From: Amycolatopsis oliviviridis
GTDB lineage: Bacteria; Actinomycetota; Actinomycetes; Mycobacteriales; Pseudonocardiaceae
Reading direction: 5' to 3'
DNA: 64,000 nucleotides
Assembly: GCF_014654365.1 (NCBI RefSeq)
Contig: NZ_BNAY01000002.1
Location: 620,001 to 684,000, forward strand
This document shows positions 24,425-32,474 of the stretch, piece after piece (position 1 is the first letter of the stretch; each line of letters opens with the position of its first letter). The translations under genes and the position numbers were made by a program. The notes under the pieces were generated by a model that saw only the letters and a list, made by a program, of their open reading frames with translations, did not search any database and was not told the origin of the DNA.

Positions 24425-25606
24425 TCAGCCGATCGAGAGAAGTCCCTGCGTGGTGAGCTCGCCGAGGAAGGCCCGGACGGTCCCCCGATCGAGTTCGGAC
24501 AGCTCGGCGAGTCGCTTGATGGCCTGCGGTGTGCCGTCGATCAGCGCCTTCAGCAGCGGGGCCGCGGCACCCGCGAAAACGAACCGCTTGCCGTCCGCGA
24601 GCAAGGTCACCCTGCCATCGCTCTCTTCGAGCACCGCCCTCGGGACCAGGAACCGGACCTCGGTCTCGTCGCCGTCCGGCAACAGGTCCGGGGTCGCCGC
24701 CCAGGGCAGCCCGACCCGCGGATGCGCCGGGGCCGACGAGTCGCGCTCGGCGAGGAACCGGTCGACGACGTCGCCGGTCAGCGCGGTTTCCAGTTCCGCG
24801 CGCAGGGCGGCGGCACGGGCCGCGCGGTCCTCTTCCGTCCCGAACCTCGGGAGGTCCTGACGGAACGCGGTGCTGGACCGCAGCTTGTCGGCGAGCCAGG
24901 ACACCAGGTCGATCCCGGTGGCCGGGCTGAACCCGAGCGTGAGGTGCAGCGACATCTCCCCCACCGCGGTGACGTCGTGCCAGTGCCCGCGCGGGACATA
25001 GAGGACATCCCCGTCTTCGAGGATGAAATCGTCGATCGGCTCACCGGGCCGCTCGGGCTGCTCGACGTCGCGGTGCAGCGGGGCGGGCCTGGTCGGGCCG
25101 TGCATCCGCCAGCGTTTGCGGCCGGCGACCTGGATGATGAACGCGTCGTGGTCGTCCCAGTGCACGTCGAAGCCGTGGGTGACACCCCAGCCCGCGTACA
25201 GGTTGACCTGGACGCTCTCGCGGAGGTCGTGTTCGAGCCCCCTGGCGAGGTCGCCGATCGGGTCGCTGAGTTCCTGGATGGCGTCGAGCACCATCGTCGC
25301 GCCGCCGCGGAGGTGCTCGGTGAACGGAGCGGCCTGCAGGCGGGGGACGGTGCCACTGCGGCGGGTGGGGACGAGATCGGTGTAGCTCTCCATCGGCACC
25401 GGGGTGCCGTCGAGGGCCAGGCGCAGCCGCGGGAACTCCAGGCGATGCTGCCGGAGGATCGCGTTCAGCGCGGGCCACGGCAGCAGGTCGGCGAACCGGC
25501 CGGCGGGGCCTTCGAAACGGCGATAGGTCTCGCCCTGGACGTCTCGGAAGAACTGGCTGACCCCGAGCGGAGCCACGAGGTCAGCCAGTGTCGGCGTTCC
25601 GGGCAC
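24425..25606 (-). CDS. Cupin/JmjC-like 2-oxoglutarate oxygenase with winged-helix tail
   Basis: This 393-residue protein has a JmjC-type cupin_4 core: HWDDHD with His149 and Asp151 as likely Fe(II) ligands, GRKRWRMHG at 162-170 and PRGHWHDV with the distal histidine near 208. The C-terminal 60 residues (AIKRLAELSELDRGTVRAFLGEL) look like a winged helix, as in the bacterial ribosomal oxygenase (YcfD-like) fold. Hydroxylation of a protein or peptide side chain is predicted. It starts with GTG immediately after the stop of a 43-residue peptide gene, so the peptide may be its substrate (inference). Confidence 0.82.
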   Translation of the reverse strand: MPGTPTLADLVAPLGVSQFFRDVQGETYRRFEGPAGRFADLLPWPALNAILRQHRLEFPRLRLALDGTPVPMESYTDLVPTRRSGTVPRLQAAPFTEHLRGGATMVLDAIQELSDPIGDLARGLEHDLRESVQVNLYAGWGVTHGFDVHWDDHDAFIIQVAGRKRWRMHGPTRPAPLHRDVEQPERPGEPIDDFILEDGDVLYVPRGHWHDVTAVGEMSLHLTLGFSPATGIDLVSWLADKLRSSTAFRQDLPRFGTEEDRAARAAALRAELETALTGDVVDRFLAERDSSAPAHPRVGLPWAATPDLLPDGDETEVRFLVPRAVLEESDGRVTLLADGKRFVFAGAAAPLLKALIDGTPQAIKRLAELSELDRGTVRAFLGELTTQGLLSIG

Positions 25607-25738
25607 TCAGCCGTCGTTACCGTCGTTGTCGGCGGCCGCGCCGTTGGCCTTCCCGCGGTCGACCGCGGTCGGGATCTTCTCGACCTCCAGCAGCAAACCG
25701 CTGTCGGGAGCCTGCGTACCTGACTGTTCCTGTGCCAT
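25607..25738 (-). CDS. 43-residue peptide coupled to the cupin oxygenase
   Basis: A short gene encodes 43 residues, starting MAQEQSGTQAPDSGLLLEVE, with KIPTAVDRGK in the middle and an Asn/Asp/Gly-rich end (ADNDGNDG). AAAGGTGG lies eight bases before the ATG, and the TGA abuts the GTG of the oxygenase with no spacer, so the pair is translationally coupled. It has no Cys, no membrane segment and no family I recognise. The composition, leader-like first half and coupling fit a RiPP precursor or a small oxygenase partner; both are inferences. Confidence 0.68.
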   Translation of the reverse strand: MAQEQSGTQAPDSGLLLEVEKIPTAVDRGKANGAAADNDGNDG

Positions 25739-25909
25739 CCTGCCACCTTTTCTCAGACGAGCGGACGGACCGAAAATCGGCCTGGAGCGCCGCCAAGCCT
25801 ACGACACGTTTCGGGAAAATTCACTGTCCAGCAGGGAAAAACGGTCTTGTGAGCGATCTTCGACACCGTGGCGCGAGTTCACCCGGACAGCGGTTCTAAG
25901 CTGCCATCC

Positions 25910-26320
25910 ATGGCTGATCCGGCATCCTTCGCCCGACCGCGCTGGGACGTGCTCGCGGCCGTCGGCGCGGGTGGCGCGCTGGGCAGCCTGGCGCGCTACG
26001 GGCTGTCGGTCGCGATCCCGCATTCTCCGGGTCGATTCGCGCTTTCCACCTTCACCACCAACGTTTCCGGCTGCCTGCTGATCGGCGTCCTGATGGCGCT
26101 GCTGAGCGCGACGACCGACCCGCACCGGCTGCTGCGGCCGTTCCTGGGAGTCGGGATCCTGGGCGGCTACACCACGTTTTCGACCTACGCGACGGACACA
26201 CTCGATCTCGTGACGAACGGGCGTCCGTTCACCGGGTTGGCGTACGCGTCCGGCACGGTCGCGGCCGCCTTGGTAGCGGTCTACGCCGGGCACGAGATCA
26301 CCCGGGCGGTGAAGAAATGA
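25910..26320 (+). CDS. crcB: Fluoride channel subunit CrcB/Fluc 1
   Basis: This 136-residue membrane protein has four predicted helices and the Fluc signatures GGALGSLARYGLS (N-terminal), FTTNVSGCLL (pore Asn) and GILGGYTTFSTYATDT (phenylalanine box and central sodium-site region). Fluc channels export fluoride passively as antiparallel dimers. A second crcB follows with a 4-bp overlap, so a heterodimer is likely, as in other Gram-positive pairs. ATG 25910 is chosen over a GTG 14 codons earlier. No crcB riboswitch was recognised upstream. Confidence 0.92.
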   Translation: MADPASFARPRWDVLAAVGAGGALGSLARYGLSVAIPHSPGRFALSTFTTNVSGCLLIGVLMALLSATTDPHRLLRPFLGVGILGGYTTFSTYATDTLDLVTNGRPFTGLAYASGTVAAALVAVYAGHEITRAVKK

Positions 26321-26691
26321 CCGTCCTTTTCGTCGCGCTCGGCGGCGGCCTCGGCGCGATCCTGCGTTTCCTGACCGATCTGCGGGTGCGGACGTGGCGA
26401 GGCGCCACCTTCCCGTGGGGCACCTTGACGGTCAACATCGCGGGCTCGGCGATCCTGGGCGTCCTCACCGGCTGGGCGCTGCACGGCGGCGAGCCGGACG
26501 GGATCCGCGCGCTGCTGGCCGTCGGCTTCTGCGGCGGGCTCACGACGTTCTCGACCTTCGGCTACGAAACGCTGCGCCTGTTCACCGAGAAGACGCGGGC
26601 GCGCGCCGTGCTGAACGTCGGCCTCACGATGGCCGCCGGGATCGGCGCCGCGGCGGCGGGCCTCCTGCTCGCCGCCGCCGTCTGGCACTGA
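26317..26691 (+). CDS. crcB: Fluoride channel subunit CrcB/Fluc 2
   Basis: This 124-residue partner of the preceding gene has GGGLGAILRFLTDLRVR, LTVNIAGSAILG with the pore Asn, and GFCGGLTTFSTFGYET. Its ATG overlaps the first crcB stop (ATGA), which supports equal production of both halves of a heterodimeric fluoride channel in the cytoplasmic membrane. Confidence 0.92.
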   Translation: MTVLFVALGGGLGAILRFLTDLRVRTWRGATFPWGTLTVNIAGSAILGVLTGWALHGGEPDGIRALLAVGFCGGLTTFSTFGYETLRLFTEKTRARAVLNVGLTMAAGIGAAAAGLLLAAAVWH

Positions 26692-26707
26692 GCCGGTCTT
26701 CGGGCGG

Positions 26708-27133
26708 TCAGTCTTCGGGCGCCATCCGCCACGCGGCCGCCGCGATCGCCTCGCGCTGCTCGGCCGGGAGACCGGCCGCCATCTCCTCCAGCTTGTCGAC
26801 GACGCCTTCGTGAGCGGCGTTCGCGAGCCGGAGGCCCTCTTCGGTCAGCGTGATCTTGAGCGCGCGGCGATCGCAGGAATCCGCGACCCGCTCGACGAGC
26901 GCGCGCCGCTGCACCCGGTCCACCAACCCGGTGACACTGGATTTCTCCAGGTTGAGCATCTTGCCGAGCTCGGTCATCCCGACGCCGGTCTCCCCCTGGG
27001 CCAGCACGCAGAGCAGCTGCGCCTGCTGCGGCGTGAGGTCGTGGGACCGGCCGACGTCGATGAAAGCCCGCTGCACCAGATGCGAAAGCCGCACCAGCGC
27101 CGTCGCGAATCCGAGGTCTTCGGCCGTGGTCAT
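26708..27133 (-). CDS. MarR-family regulator
   Basis: This 141-residue winged-helix regulator has TPQQAQLLCVLAQGETGVGMTELGKML (helices 2-3), LEKSSVTGLVDRVQRRALVER (recognition helix) and DRRALKITLTEEG (wing with the conserved Asp-Arg). It is transcribed away from the FAD oxidoreductase, with an 87-bp gap holding repeated TACGAACTA motifs. It most likely represses itself and that oxidoreductase, responding to a ligand or oxidant. Confidence 0.85.
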   Translation of the reverse strand: MTTAEDLGFATALVRLSHLVQRAFIDVGRSHDLTPQQAQLLCVLAQGETGVGMTELGKMLNLEKSSVTGLVDRVQRRALVERVADSCDRRALKITLTEEGLRLANAAHEGVVDKLEEMAAGLPAEQREAIAAAAWRMAPED

Positions 27134-27162
27134 ATCCGCAGTCTACTTGACGATGGTTCGGA

Positions 27163-27188
27163 GTACGAACTACTGTAGTTCGCAGTAC
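27163..27188. promoter_or_regulatory. Putative operator between MarR gene and FAD oxidoreductase
   Basis: GTACGAACTA-CTG-TAGTTCGCAGTAC is an inverted repeat with one mismatch in the core TACGAACTA / TAGTTCGCA arms. A further exact TACGAACTA copy lies at 27202-27210, ten bases before the oxidoreductase ATG. The placement and symmetry fit a MarR operator. Confidence 0.65.
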
Positions 27189-27220
27189 CAACATTACGTA
27201 CTACGAACTAGGGGACTCCC

Positions 27221-28297
27221 ATGAGCAAGACCGTGGCCGTCATCGGCGGGGGATACGGCGGGACCACCGTCGCGAAGGAACTGGACCCGATCGCCGACGT
27301 CGTCCTCGTCGAACCACGCGAGGACTTCGTCCACCACGTCGCCGCGTTGCGGGGACTCGTCGATCCCGAGTGGACGGATCGGCTTTTCTACCCGTACGCC
27401 CGGCTTCTCGAACGCGGACGGGTGCTCCGCGACCGCGCGGTGAGAGTGGACCAGGACGGCGTCACCCTCGCGTCGGGCGAGCGGCTCACACCGGACTACG
27501 TCGTGCTGGCGACCGGTTCGGCGTACCCGTTCCCGGCGAAGATCGATTTCCAGGACAGCGCTTCGGCGAAGGCGAAGATCCGGGCCACCCGGGAGGAACT
27601 CGCGGGCGCGGAGAGGGTGCTGCTGCTCGGCGCGGGCCCGGTGGGCCTCGAACTGGCGGGCGAGATCAAGGCGGTGTGGCCGGAGAAGGCCGTGACGATC
27701 GTCGACCCGGCACAGGAGATCCTGCCCGGGTTCCCGGTGGAGTTCCGCGCGGAGATCCGGCGCCAGCTCGGCGAACTGGGCGTCGAACTCCTGCTCGGCA
27801 CTTCGCTGGCCGAGGCGCCGGTCTCGGAGCCGGGGCAGGCGAAGACGTTCACCGCTTCGTTGAGCTCGGGCGGAGAGGTGACCGCCGACCTGTGGTTCCA
27901 GTGCTACGGCGGCGCGCCGCACACCGCGTACCTCGACGGCTCCCTCGCTTCCGCGCGCCGGCCGGACGGACAGGTGACCGTGGACGCCGACCTGCGTCTC
28001 CCAGGGCAGCCGCGGGTGTTCGCGCTCGGTGACATCACCGCGCTGCCGGAAGGGAAACTGGCGAAGGTGGCCGGTGACCACGCGGAGGTCGTCGTGGCCA
28101 ACATCCGGGCGCTGATCGAGGGCGGCGAGCTGCGGACCCACACCCCGGGCGGGCCGATGATCTCGTTGCCGCTCGGACCTTCCGGCGGCGCGACCTACGC
28201 GGAGGAGGCCGGGATCCTGGACGCGGCGACGACGTCGGAGATCAAGGGGTCGCACATGATGGCCTCGCGGTACGACGAGCTGTTCAACGTCGGCTGA
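27221..28297 (+). CDS. NAD(P)/FAD-dependent oxidoreductase (NDH-2/AIF-like)
   Basis: This 358-residue pyridine-nucleotide-disulfide oxidoreductase-fold flavoprotein has an FAD-binding GGGYGG at 9-14, the second dinucleotide motif LLLGAGPVGLELAGE near 142-156, and FALGDITALPE near 267-277 contacting FAD. It lacks the redox-active CxxxxC pair of disulfide reductases and resembles type II NADH dehydrogenase / AIF-like (FSP1-like) enzymes that reduce quinones. No C-terminal membrane helix is evident. A divergent MarR gene with shared operator suggests inducible control by a redox or phenolic signal. Confidence 0.83.
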   Translation: MSKTVAVIGGGYGGTTVAKELDPIADVVLVEPREDFVHHVAALRGLVDPEWTDRLFYPYARLLERGRVLRDRAVRVDQDGVTLASGERLTPDYVVLATGSAYPFPAKIDFQDSASAKAKIRATREELAGAERVLLLGAGPVGLELAGEIKAVWPEKAVTIVDPAQEILPGFPVEFRAEIRRQLGELGVELLLGTSLAEAPVSEPGQAKTFTASLSSGGEVTADLWFQCYGGAPHTAYLDGSLASARRPDGQVTVDADLRLPGQPRVFALGDITALPEGKLAKVAGDHAEVVVANIRALIEGGELRTHTPGGPMISLPLGPSGGATYAEEAGILDAATTSEIKGSHMMASRYDELFNVG

Positions 28298-28311
28298 GTG
28301 CCCCCACGCGC

Positions 28312-28364
28312 GCTATGAAGGACGCTTTCATTGCAAATTTTGCAATGAAAGCGTCCTTCATAGC
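28312..28364. repeat. ATGAAGGACGCTTTCATTGC palindrome family, copy 1
   Basis: Perfect 26-bp arms (28312-28337 and 28339-28364, left arm starting GCTATGAAGGACGCTTTCAT) flank one central base. It sits between convergent genes and can act as a bidirectional terminator. An imperfect relative sharing 20 identical bases is at 44742-44788. Confidence 0.8.
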
Positions 28365-28378
28365 AGCCGGTGACCCGA

Positions 28379-29332
28379 TCAGGAGCGAGGAGCCAGACCC
28401 CGCACGTGCGCGAACGGATCCTCACCCGTCGGCAGCAGCGCGATGATCGGCGTCGTCAGCCCGTTGTCCACATAGGACTGGACCTGCTCGCGGCACGAGT
28501 CGAGACTGCCGTGGACGATCAGGTCGTCGACGACCTGGTCCGGGATGACCTGGTTCGCCTTCTGCCGGTCACCCGCGGCCCAGGCTTCGTGCATCGGCGC
28601 GAGCGCCTCGCCGCGGCCAAGCCAGTCGTGGAACGCCGCGTACACCGGCACGGTCAGGTAGCTCGAAATGAGCATCCGGCCGAGCCCGCGCGCGGCGGCC
28701 TTGTCCTCGGTGGGGCAGACGAAGATCCGTGCGGCCAGCTCGACGTCGGGGCCGATTTCGGCCCGCACCTTCGGCACGTCGGAGGCGGCGAGCCAGTTGG
28801 TGATGGCACCGTCGGCCTCTTTCGCGGCCAGCCGCAGCATCCCCGGCCGCAGCGCGGCGAGCATGATCGACGGCGGCGGGTCGGCGGGCCGTTCCAGCCG
28901 GAACTTGCTGACGGAGAAGGACTCGTACTCCTCGGAGACCTTCTCCCCCGCCAGCGCCGACCGCAGGAACCGCAGGGTGTCCCGTGACCGTGCGAACGGC
29001 GCCTCGAACTCGGCGGCGTTCCAGTTCTTCACGATCACCGGCGACGACGCGCCGATGCCGAGCACGAACCGGCCGGGCGCCAGTTCCGCGACGGTCGCCG
29101 CGCTCATCGCCAGCAACCCGGGCCCGCGCGTGTACACCGGCACGATCGCGGTGCCCAGCCGCAGCTGCGGCGCCCACTGCGAGGCGAGCACGAGCGGGGT
29201 GAAGGCGTCGTTGCCCGCCGTCTCGGCCGACCACGCGTCGGTGTAGCCGAGGTCCGGCAGTTCCCGCACCATTTCCTGGTGCGCCGCGAGCGGCACCCCG
29301 GTCAGCGGAATGGTGATGCCCCACCGTTTCAT
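28379..29332 (-). CDS. LLM-class (luciferase-like) F420/flavin oxidoreductase
   Basis: This 317-residue TIM-barrel enzyme of the bacterial luciferase superfamily has ELPDLGYTDAWSAET, TAIVPVYTRGPGLLAMSAATVAELAPGRFVLGIGASSP (the family's cofactor loop with a likely non-prolyl cis bond) and a C-terminal VDDLIVHGSLDSCREQVQ. Such proteins in actinomycetes usually use coenzyme F420. Its ATG overlap is with the dipeptidyl peptidase gene upstream (4 bp), so the two are co-transcribed, although no metabolic link is apparent. Confidence 0.82.
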   Translation of the reverse strand: MKRWGITIPLTGVPLAAHQEMVRELPDLGYTDAWSAETAGNDAFTPLVLASQWAPQLRLGTAIVPVYTRGPGLLAMSAATVAELAPGRFVLGIGASSPVIVKNWNAAEFEAPFARSRDTLRFLRSALAGEKVSEEYESFSVSKFRLERPADPPPSIMLAALRPGMLRLAAKEADGAITNWLAASDVPKVRAEIGPDVELAARIFVCPTEDKAAARGLGRMLISSYLTVPVYAAFHDWLGRGEALAPMHEAWAAGDRQKANQVIPDQVVDDLIVHGSLDSCREQVQSYVDNGLTTPIIALLPTGEDPFAHVRGLAPRS

Positions 29333-31443
29333 GCGTTCTCCTCGCTCTTGACCGCGTCACCGGACAGCTCGCGCACGATCCAGTCCACCTGCGTGCGCAT
29401 CAGGTTCTCCGCGACCTCTTCGGCTTGCGGCGTCATATGCGTCGCGCCGGCCAGCGGCAGGAACACGTGCGGACGTCCCTTGGCCAGCAGTGCCGACGAA
29501 AGGCGCAACGAGTGGGCGACGAAAACGTTGTCGTCGGCCAGCCCGTGGACGATCAGCAGTGCCCGGGAAAGGTCACCGGCGCCGGCGATCAACGAGTTGT
29601 GCTCGTACGAGGCCGTGTCCTTCTGCGGAAGCCCGAGGTAGCGCTCGGTGTAGTGCGTGTCGTACAACGACCAGTCGGTCACGGGAGCGCCCGCGACACC
29701 GGCGTGGAAGACGTCCGGGCGGCGCAGGACGGCCAGCGCGGACAGGTAGCCGCCGTAGGACCAGCCGCGGATCGCGACCCGCTCCAGGTCCAGTTCCGGA
29801 CGCAGTTCGGCCGCCGCGTGCAGGGCGTCGACCTGGTCGGCGAGGGTGACGTCGGCGAGTTTGCCCGCGATCTCCTTCTCCCAGGCGGAACCCCGGCCCG
29901 GTGTCCCGCGACCGTCGGCGACCAGCACCGCGAACCCCTGGTCCGCCAGCCATTGCGGGGTCAGGAAGGCGTTGCGGGTCTGCAGGACACGCTGGGCGTG
30001 CGGCCCGCCGTACGGGTCGAGCAGCACCGGGAGCTTGCCTTCGCTCTCCTCGTACCCGGTCGGCAGCACCAGCGCGGCCCGCAGGCCCCGCTCCCCCAGC
30101 GTCAGCCAGGTCAGGTTCGGGACGACGTCGGGGTCGACGGTGTGGGAACCGATGCGCGCCACCGTCTTCTCACCGGAGACGAGGGTCACCACCGGGCCGC
30201 TGCGTTCCAGGCTCCACGACGAAAGCACGGCCAGCGAAGCGTTCCCGGACCCGACGTGCACACCGTCCTCAGCGGACAGACGGCGGAGCTCGCCGCCTTC
30301 GGTGCGGAAGACGTGGATCTGCGTCGGGTCGGCTTCCGACGCGCTGAACAGCACCTCGTCGCCGACGTGCAGGACCGACCGCACCTGCAGTCCGGGCGGG
30401 GTGACCGCGACCCCGTCGACGACCAGCCGGTGGTCGCCGTCGGCGGCGCTCTCGCGCACCAGACGCCCGTCGGCGGTCCACGCCGGGACACCCGCGGCGA
30501 GTTCGACCCAGCACTCGTCGGTCTCGGTGTGCAGCACCTCGACCGAGCCGGTCGCCGGGTCGACCGCCTGGATCTCCAGCGTGCGCTGGTCCCGCGACTG
30601 CACGGACAGCAGCGGCTTGCCCGCCGCCGACCAGTGGACCGCCGCCAGGTACTCCCAGTCGGTCTTGGCGACGTCCACGCGCGAGCCGTCGAGGCCGAGG
30701 ATCGCCAGCGTCACGTCCGCGTTCGTCGTCCCCGCCGCCGGATACGCGACGACGTTCGCCGCCGACTGCGGGTTGGCCGGATCGGCGATCGTCCAGCGCG
30801 GCACCTCAGCCCTGTCGGACCGCTCGACCAGCAGGCTCTTCCCGTCCGGGGCCCACCAGTACCCCCGCGTGCGGCCCATCTCCTCGGCCGCGATGAACTC
30901 CGCGAGCCCCCAGGCGATGTCCTCGCCGTCTTCCTCGACGAGCGCGCGGTCCGCGCCGGTGGCCCGGTCGATCACCCGCAGCCGCCGGTCGCGGACATAG
31001 GCGACGTGAGCGCCGTCCGGGCTGGGCCGCGGGTCGACGACCGAGCCCTCGACCAGCACGGACACTTCGCCGGTGACCAGATCGAGGGTGTGCAGCTTGC
31101 CCGAGAGCGAGAACGCGGCGACGGTGAAGGCGGCGTCGACCGCGTAGCCGACCACGCCACCGCCGGTCTCCCGGCTGCGCTCGCGGCGGGCCCGCTCCTC
31201 GGGCGGCAGGTCTTCTTCACCGGGCAGCAGCTCGGCCGCGTCGACCAGCTTCGTCTCCTCGCCCGACGCGACGTCGAACGACCACAGGCTGTGCCGCGGG
31301 TCGGTGCCGGACTCGGACCGCAGGAACAGGACACGGGAGCCGTCCGGGGCGACCTTGAACTCTTTCGGCGCGCCGAGGGTGAAGCGCTGAGTACGGGCCT
31401 GACGACGGAGGAACGGGAGATCTTCGAAGCTGGTGTCGGTCAC
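29329..31443 (-). CDS. S9-family dipeptidyl peptidase IV-like protease
   Basis: This 704-residue prolyl-oligopeptidase-family enzyme has an N-terminal beta-propeller (about 1-440) and an alpha/beta-hydrolase domain. The catalytic triad is Ser562 in GWSYGG, Asp near 637 in HGLADDNV and His669 in GATHM. EFIAAEEMGRTRGYWWAPD near 185-203 is the double-Glu motif that anchors the substrate N-terminus in DPP-IV, so it should remove Xaa-Pro dipeptides. No signal peptide is visible, indicating a cytoplasmic location. It leads a two-gene unit with the LLM oxidoreductase. Confidence 0.9.
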   Translation of the reverse strand: MTDTSFEDLPFLRRQARTQRFTLGAPKEFKVAPDGSRVLFLRSESGTDPRHSLWSFDVASGEETKLVDAAELLPGEEDLPPEERARRERSRETGGGVVGYAVDAAFTVAAFSLSGKLHTLDLVTGEVSVLVEGSVVDPRPSPDGAHVAYVRDRRLRVIDRATGADRALVEEDGEDIAWGLAEFIAAEEMGRTRGYWWAPDGKSLLVERSDRAEVPRWTIADPANPQSAANVVAYPAAGTTNADVTLAILGLDGSRVDVAKTDWEYLAAVHWSAAGKPLLSVQSRDQRTLEIQAVDPATGSVEVLHTETDECWVELAAGVPAWTADGRLVRESAADGDHRLVVDGVAVTPPGLQVRSVLHVGDEVLFSASEADPTQIHVFRTEGGELRRLSAEDGVHVGSGNASLAVLSSWSLERSGPVVTLVSGEKTVARIGSHTVDPDVVPNLTWLTLGERGLRAALVLPTGYEESEGKLPVLLDPYGGPHAQRVLQTRNAFLTPQWLADQGFAVLVADGRGTPGRGSAWEKEIAGKLADVTLADQVDALHAAAELRPELDLERVAIRGWSYGGYLSALAVLRRPDVFHAGVAGAPVTDWSLYDTHYTERYLGLPQKDTASYEHNSLIAGAGDLSRALLIVHGLADDNVFVAHSLRLSSALLAKGRPHVFLPLAGATHMTPQAEEVAENLMRTQVDWIVRELSGDAVKSEENA

Positions 31444-31463
31444 CTCCGCACTCTTTCAGAAGA

Positions 31464-32318
31464 TCAAGCGGGTACGCCAACGCCTTCGAGCTTCTTGAGC
31501 TCCGTCTCGGGATCGAAGCCGGCGGGCGGGAACTTCGGGTCCATCGCCTCGATCGTCTCGATCAGCAGCCGCGCGACCAGGTAGTTGCGGTACCACTTGT
31601 GGTCGGCGGGGACGGTATACCAGGGCGCGGTCGCCGTCGAGGTCTTGGCGAAGATGTCGGCGTAGGCCTTCTGGTAGTCGTTCCATTGGGCACGCGCGTC
31701 GAGGTCGGCGGGGTTGTACTTCCACCACTTCGCCGGGGTCTCCAGCCTCGCCTTGAGCCGCTTCAGCTGCTCCTCCGGCGAGATGTCGAGGAAGACCTTC
31801 ACGACCGTCGTGCCCGCGTCGGTGAGCTCCTCCTCGAACGCGTTGATCTCGGCGTAGCGCTTCCGCCATTCCGCGGCGGGCACCAGCTTCTGCACCCGCG
31901 GGACCAGGATGTCCTCGTAATGGGAGCGGTCGAAGACGCCGACCTGCCCGGGCACGGGGAGCTGCTTGCGGATCCGCCACAGGTAGTGGTGGCGCCGCTC
32001 GGCCGCGGTCGGCTTCTTGAACCCCGCGTACCGCACACCCATCGGGTTGACCAGGCCGAGGACGTGTCCCACCGTGCCGCCCTTGCCGGAGGTGTCCATC
32101 CCCTGCAGGACCAGCAGCAGGCTCCGGCTCCCACCGCCGACGCCCTCGGCGTAAAGGGCCTCCTGCAGCTTCGCGAGCCTGGCCCCGGCGTCGGCGAGTT
32201 CTTCGAGCGCCTTGGGCTTCTTCTTCGGCCCGATCGGGAACGTGCCCGGGTCGTGCCGCTCGGTTCCCTTGCCGATCCTCAGCGTGTCCCGGACGGAGAC
32301 GGTGTCCTTTTTCGCCAT
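31464..32318 (-). CDS. ppk2: Polyphosphate kinase 2 family (PPK2)
   Basis: This 284-residue P-loop kinase moves phosphate from polyphosphate to nucleotides. Walker A QGMDTSGKGGTV is at 72-83, Walker B VGVFDRSHYEDILVPRV near 126-142, and RYAEINAFEEEL forms the lid. WWKYNPADLDARAQWNDYQ and WYTVPADHKWYRNYLVA are family blocks. The sequence looks closest to single-domain PPK2 of class I/III; which nucleotide is used cannot be told. It ends 21 bp before the DPP-IV start on the same strand and diverges from rocD. Confidence 0.9.
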   Translation of the reverse strand: MAKKDTVSVRDTLRIGKGTERHDPGTFPIGPKKKPKALEELADAGARLAKLQEALYAEGVGGGSRSLLLVLQGMDTSGKGGTVGHVLGLVNPMGVRYAGFKKPTAAERRHHYLWRIRKQLPVPGQVGVFDRSHYEDILVPRVQKLVPAAEWRKRYAEINAFEEELTDAGTTVVKVFLDISPEEQLKRLKARLETPAKWWKYNPADLDARAQWNDYQKAYADIFAKTSTATAPWYTVPADHKWYRNYLVARLLIETIEAMDPKFPPAGFDPETELKKLEGVGVPA

Positions 32319-32474
32319 CCGGCGACGATAACCGCGGTCCGGCTCCCGCGCCTGCGGTGATCAAGTACGCGTCTGCATGATTTCTTCGCTCGAACGAGTC
32401 GATACGCAACGAACAACGGGTCAAAGCAACGTTTCCCGGATGAAGTCCACCACTGCGGCATCTAACCTGAACGC

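Noticed and set aside
25739..25909. Possible fluoride riboswitch before crcB
   Set aside because: The conserved crcB-motif loops and pseudoknot sequence are not visible in this 171-bp stretch.
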